From assembly GCA_029858145.1 (NCBI GenBank), contig JAOUFP010000194.1:1-6163 (forward strand): a DNA stretch of 6,163 nt, read 5' to 3'. Both the position numbers and the translations under genes were made by a program. The notes under the pieces are model-generated. The model worked only from the letters and a program-made list of their open reading frames with translations. It had not been told where the DNA came from and made no database searches. Every line of letters begins with the position of its first letter. Position 1 is the first letter of the stretch. Positions 5,706-6,163 of the stretch are shown here, in pieces. Source of the stretch: Nitrospirota bacterium (lineage in GTDB: Bacteria; Nitrospirota; Thermodesulfovibrionia; Thermodesulfovibrionales; UBA6898).

Positions 5706-6163
5706 TTATAATTCTTTAAGACGGGACTTCCTTAAAAATGCGGGCAGATCAACCGCATCCTCATAGTTGAAAATATCCCTCGGCATGGAGCCTGGTTCAA
5801 ATGCATAATTGACGCTTTTCGAGAGCACCCGCTCAGACGCCTTCACGGCTACGGGTTCCTTCATCGGCGTCCATTTCCTGATCTGGGGAAGCTCGACCTT
5901 CTCTTTCCGTTCTTCAAAGCCCGTTGCTATGACCGTCACCCTGACTTCGTCGTCGACATCGGGGTCTATAACCGCTCCGAATATTACATTCACATCCTCA
6001 TGTGCAGAATCGAAGATGAGTGATGTAGCTGCCTGCACCTCGCTTAATGAGAGTTCGAGCCCGCCGGTGATGTTGATCAGAATCCCTTTTGCCCCTTCAA
6101 TGGAAGAGTCTTCGAGGATCGGATTTGATATCGCTTTCTTCGCTGCCTCGAAAGCACCTCCTT
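5706..6163 (-). CDS. ftsZ: Cell division protein FtsZ, C-terminal part (5' end outside window)
   Basis: FtsZ is the tubulin-like GTPase that polymerises into the Z ring at mid-cell and recruits the divisome. The window holds the last 151 residues; the start lies beyond the right edge. Clear FtsZ motifs of the C-terminal domain are AISNPILEDSSIEGAKG, ILINITGG, LSEVQAATSLI, VIFGAVIDPDVDDEVRVTVI and ATGF, in the usual order. A variable linker of about 50 residues follows, then the conserved C-terminal peptide in the form YEDAVDLPAFLRK, which binds FtsA, ZipA-like or SepF-like partners, and a short basic ending SRLKEL. GTP-binding motifs and the T7 loop are off the window. A strong hairpin follows the stop. 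The dcw cluster is expected upstream (to the right); the downstream genes here are not typical members of it. Confidence 0.98.
   Translation of the reverse strand, partial: GGAFEAAKKAISNPILEDSSIEGAKGILINITGGLELSLSEVQAATSLIFDSAHEDVNVIFGAVIDPDVDDEVRVTVIATGFEERKEKVELPQIRKWTPMKEPVAVKASERVLSKSVNYAFEPGSMPRDIFNYEDAVDLPAFLRKSRLKEL

Overview
The window looks like a chromosomal segment of a diderm, probably anaerobic bacterium of moderate G+C content. An indolepyruvate:ferredoxin oxidoreductase gene implies ferredoxin-based metabolism. A lipoprotein with SPOR domains and a fragment of an outer-membrane barrel imply an outer membrane. The style of the proteins suggests Nitrospirota or a deltaproteobacterial-type lineage, but this is inference; no marker here fixes the taxon.

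Layout, left to right. (1) 1-1404, minus strand: the first 468 codons of iorA, whose C-terminal ferredoxin part lies beyond the left edge. (2) About 1560-2122: a genomic scar. The 3' part of an outer-membrane porin gene (plus strand) runs tail-to-tail into the 5' part of a phage-type replication gene (minus strand). Both homologies stop near 1880-1900. The replication fragment still has a ribosome binding site and helically phased TGAC repeats upstream. (3) 2188-2972: five tRNA genes with encoded CCA. Lys(CTT), Arg(CCG), His(GTG) and Arg(TCT) are on the minus strand, and Ala(CGC) is on the plus strand. A 119-bp gap holds two back-to-back sigma70 promoters that drive the two directions, and a strong terminator follows tRNA-Lys. 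(4) 3007-4353, minus: a lipoprotein with a TPR-like region and two SPOR domains that arose by tandem duplication; its promoter sits so close to the start codon that the mRNA is probably leaderless. (5) 4445-5020, minus: a peroxiredoxin-fold protein that has lost the peroxidatic cysteine. It has its own near-consensus promoter. (6) 5170-5660: no convincing gene, but a set of inverted repeats including two mutually exclusive helices. (7) 5706-6163, minus: the C-terminal 151 codons of ftsZ, closed by a 12-bp hairpin.

The main functional theme on the right is cell division and envelope. FtsZ builds the septal ring, and SPOR domains bind septal glycan strands stripped of stem peptides, so the neighbouring lipoprotein is a plausible late divisome or septal peptidoglycan factor. 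The dead peroxiredoxin between them has no known role. The left half is metabolic (iorA), then a decayed mobile-element and porin scar beside a tRNA cluster, a common place for integration. I found no complete new defence or mobile system. The best candidates for new biology are the cysteine-less peroxiredoxin, the leaderless SPOR lipoprotein gene and the structured gap after ftsZ.
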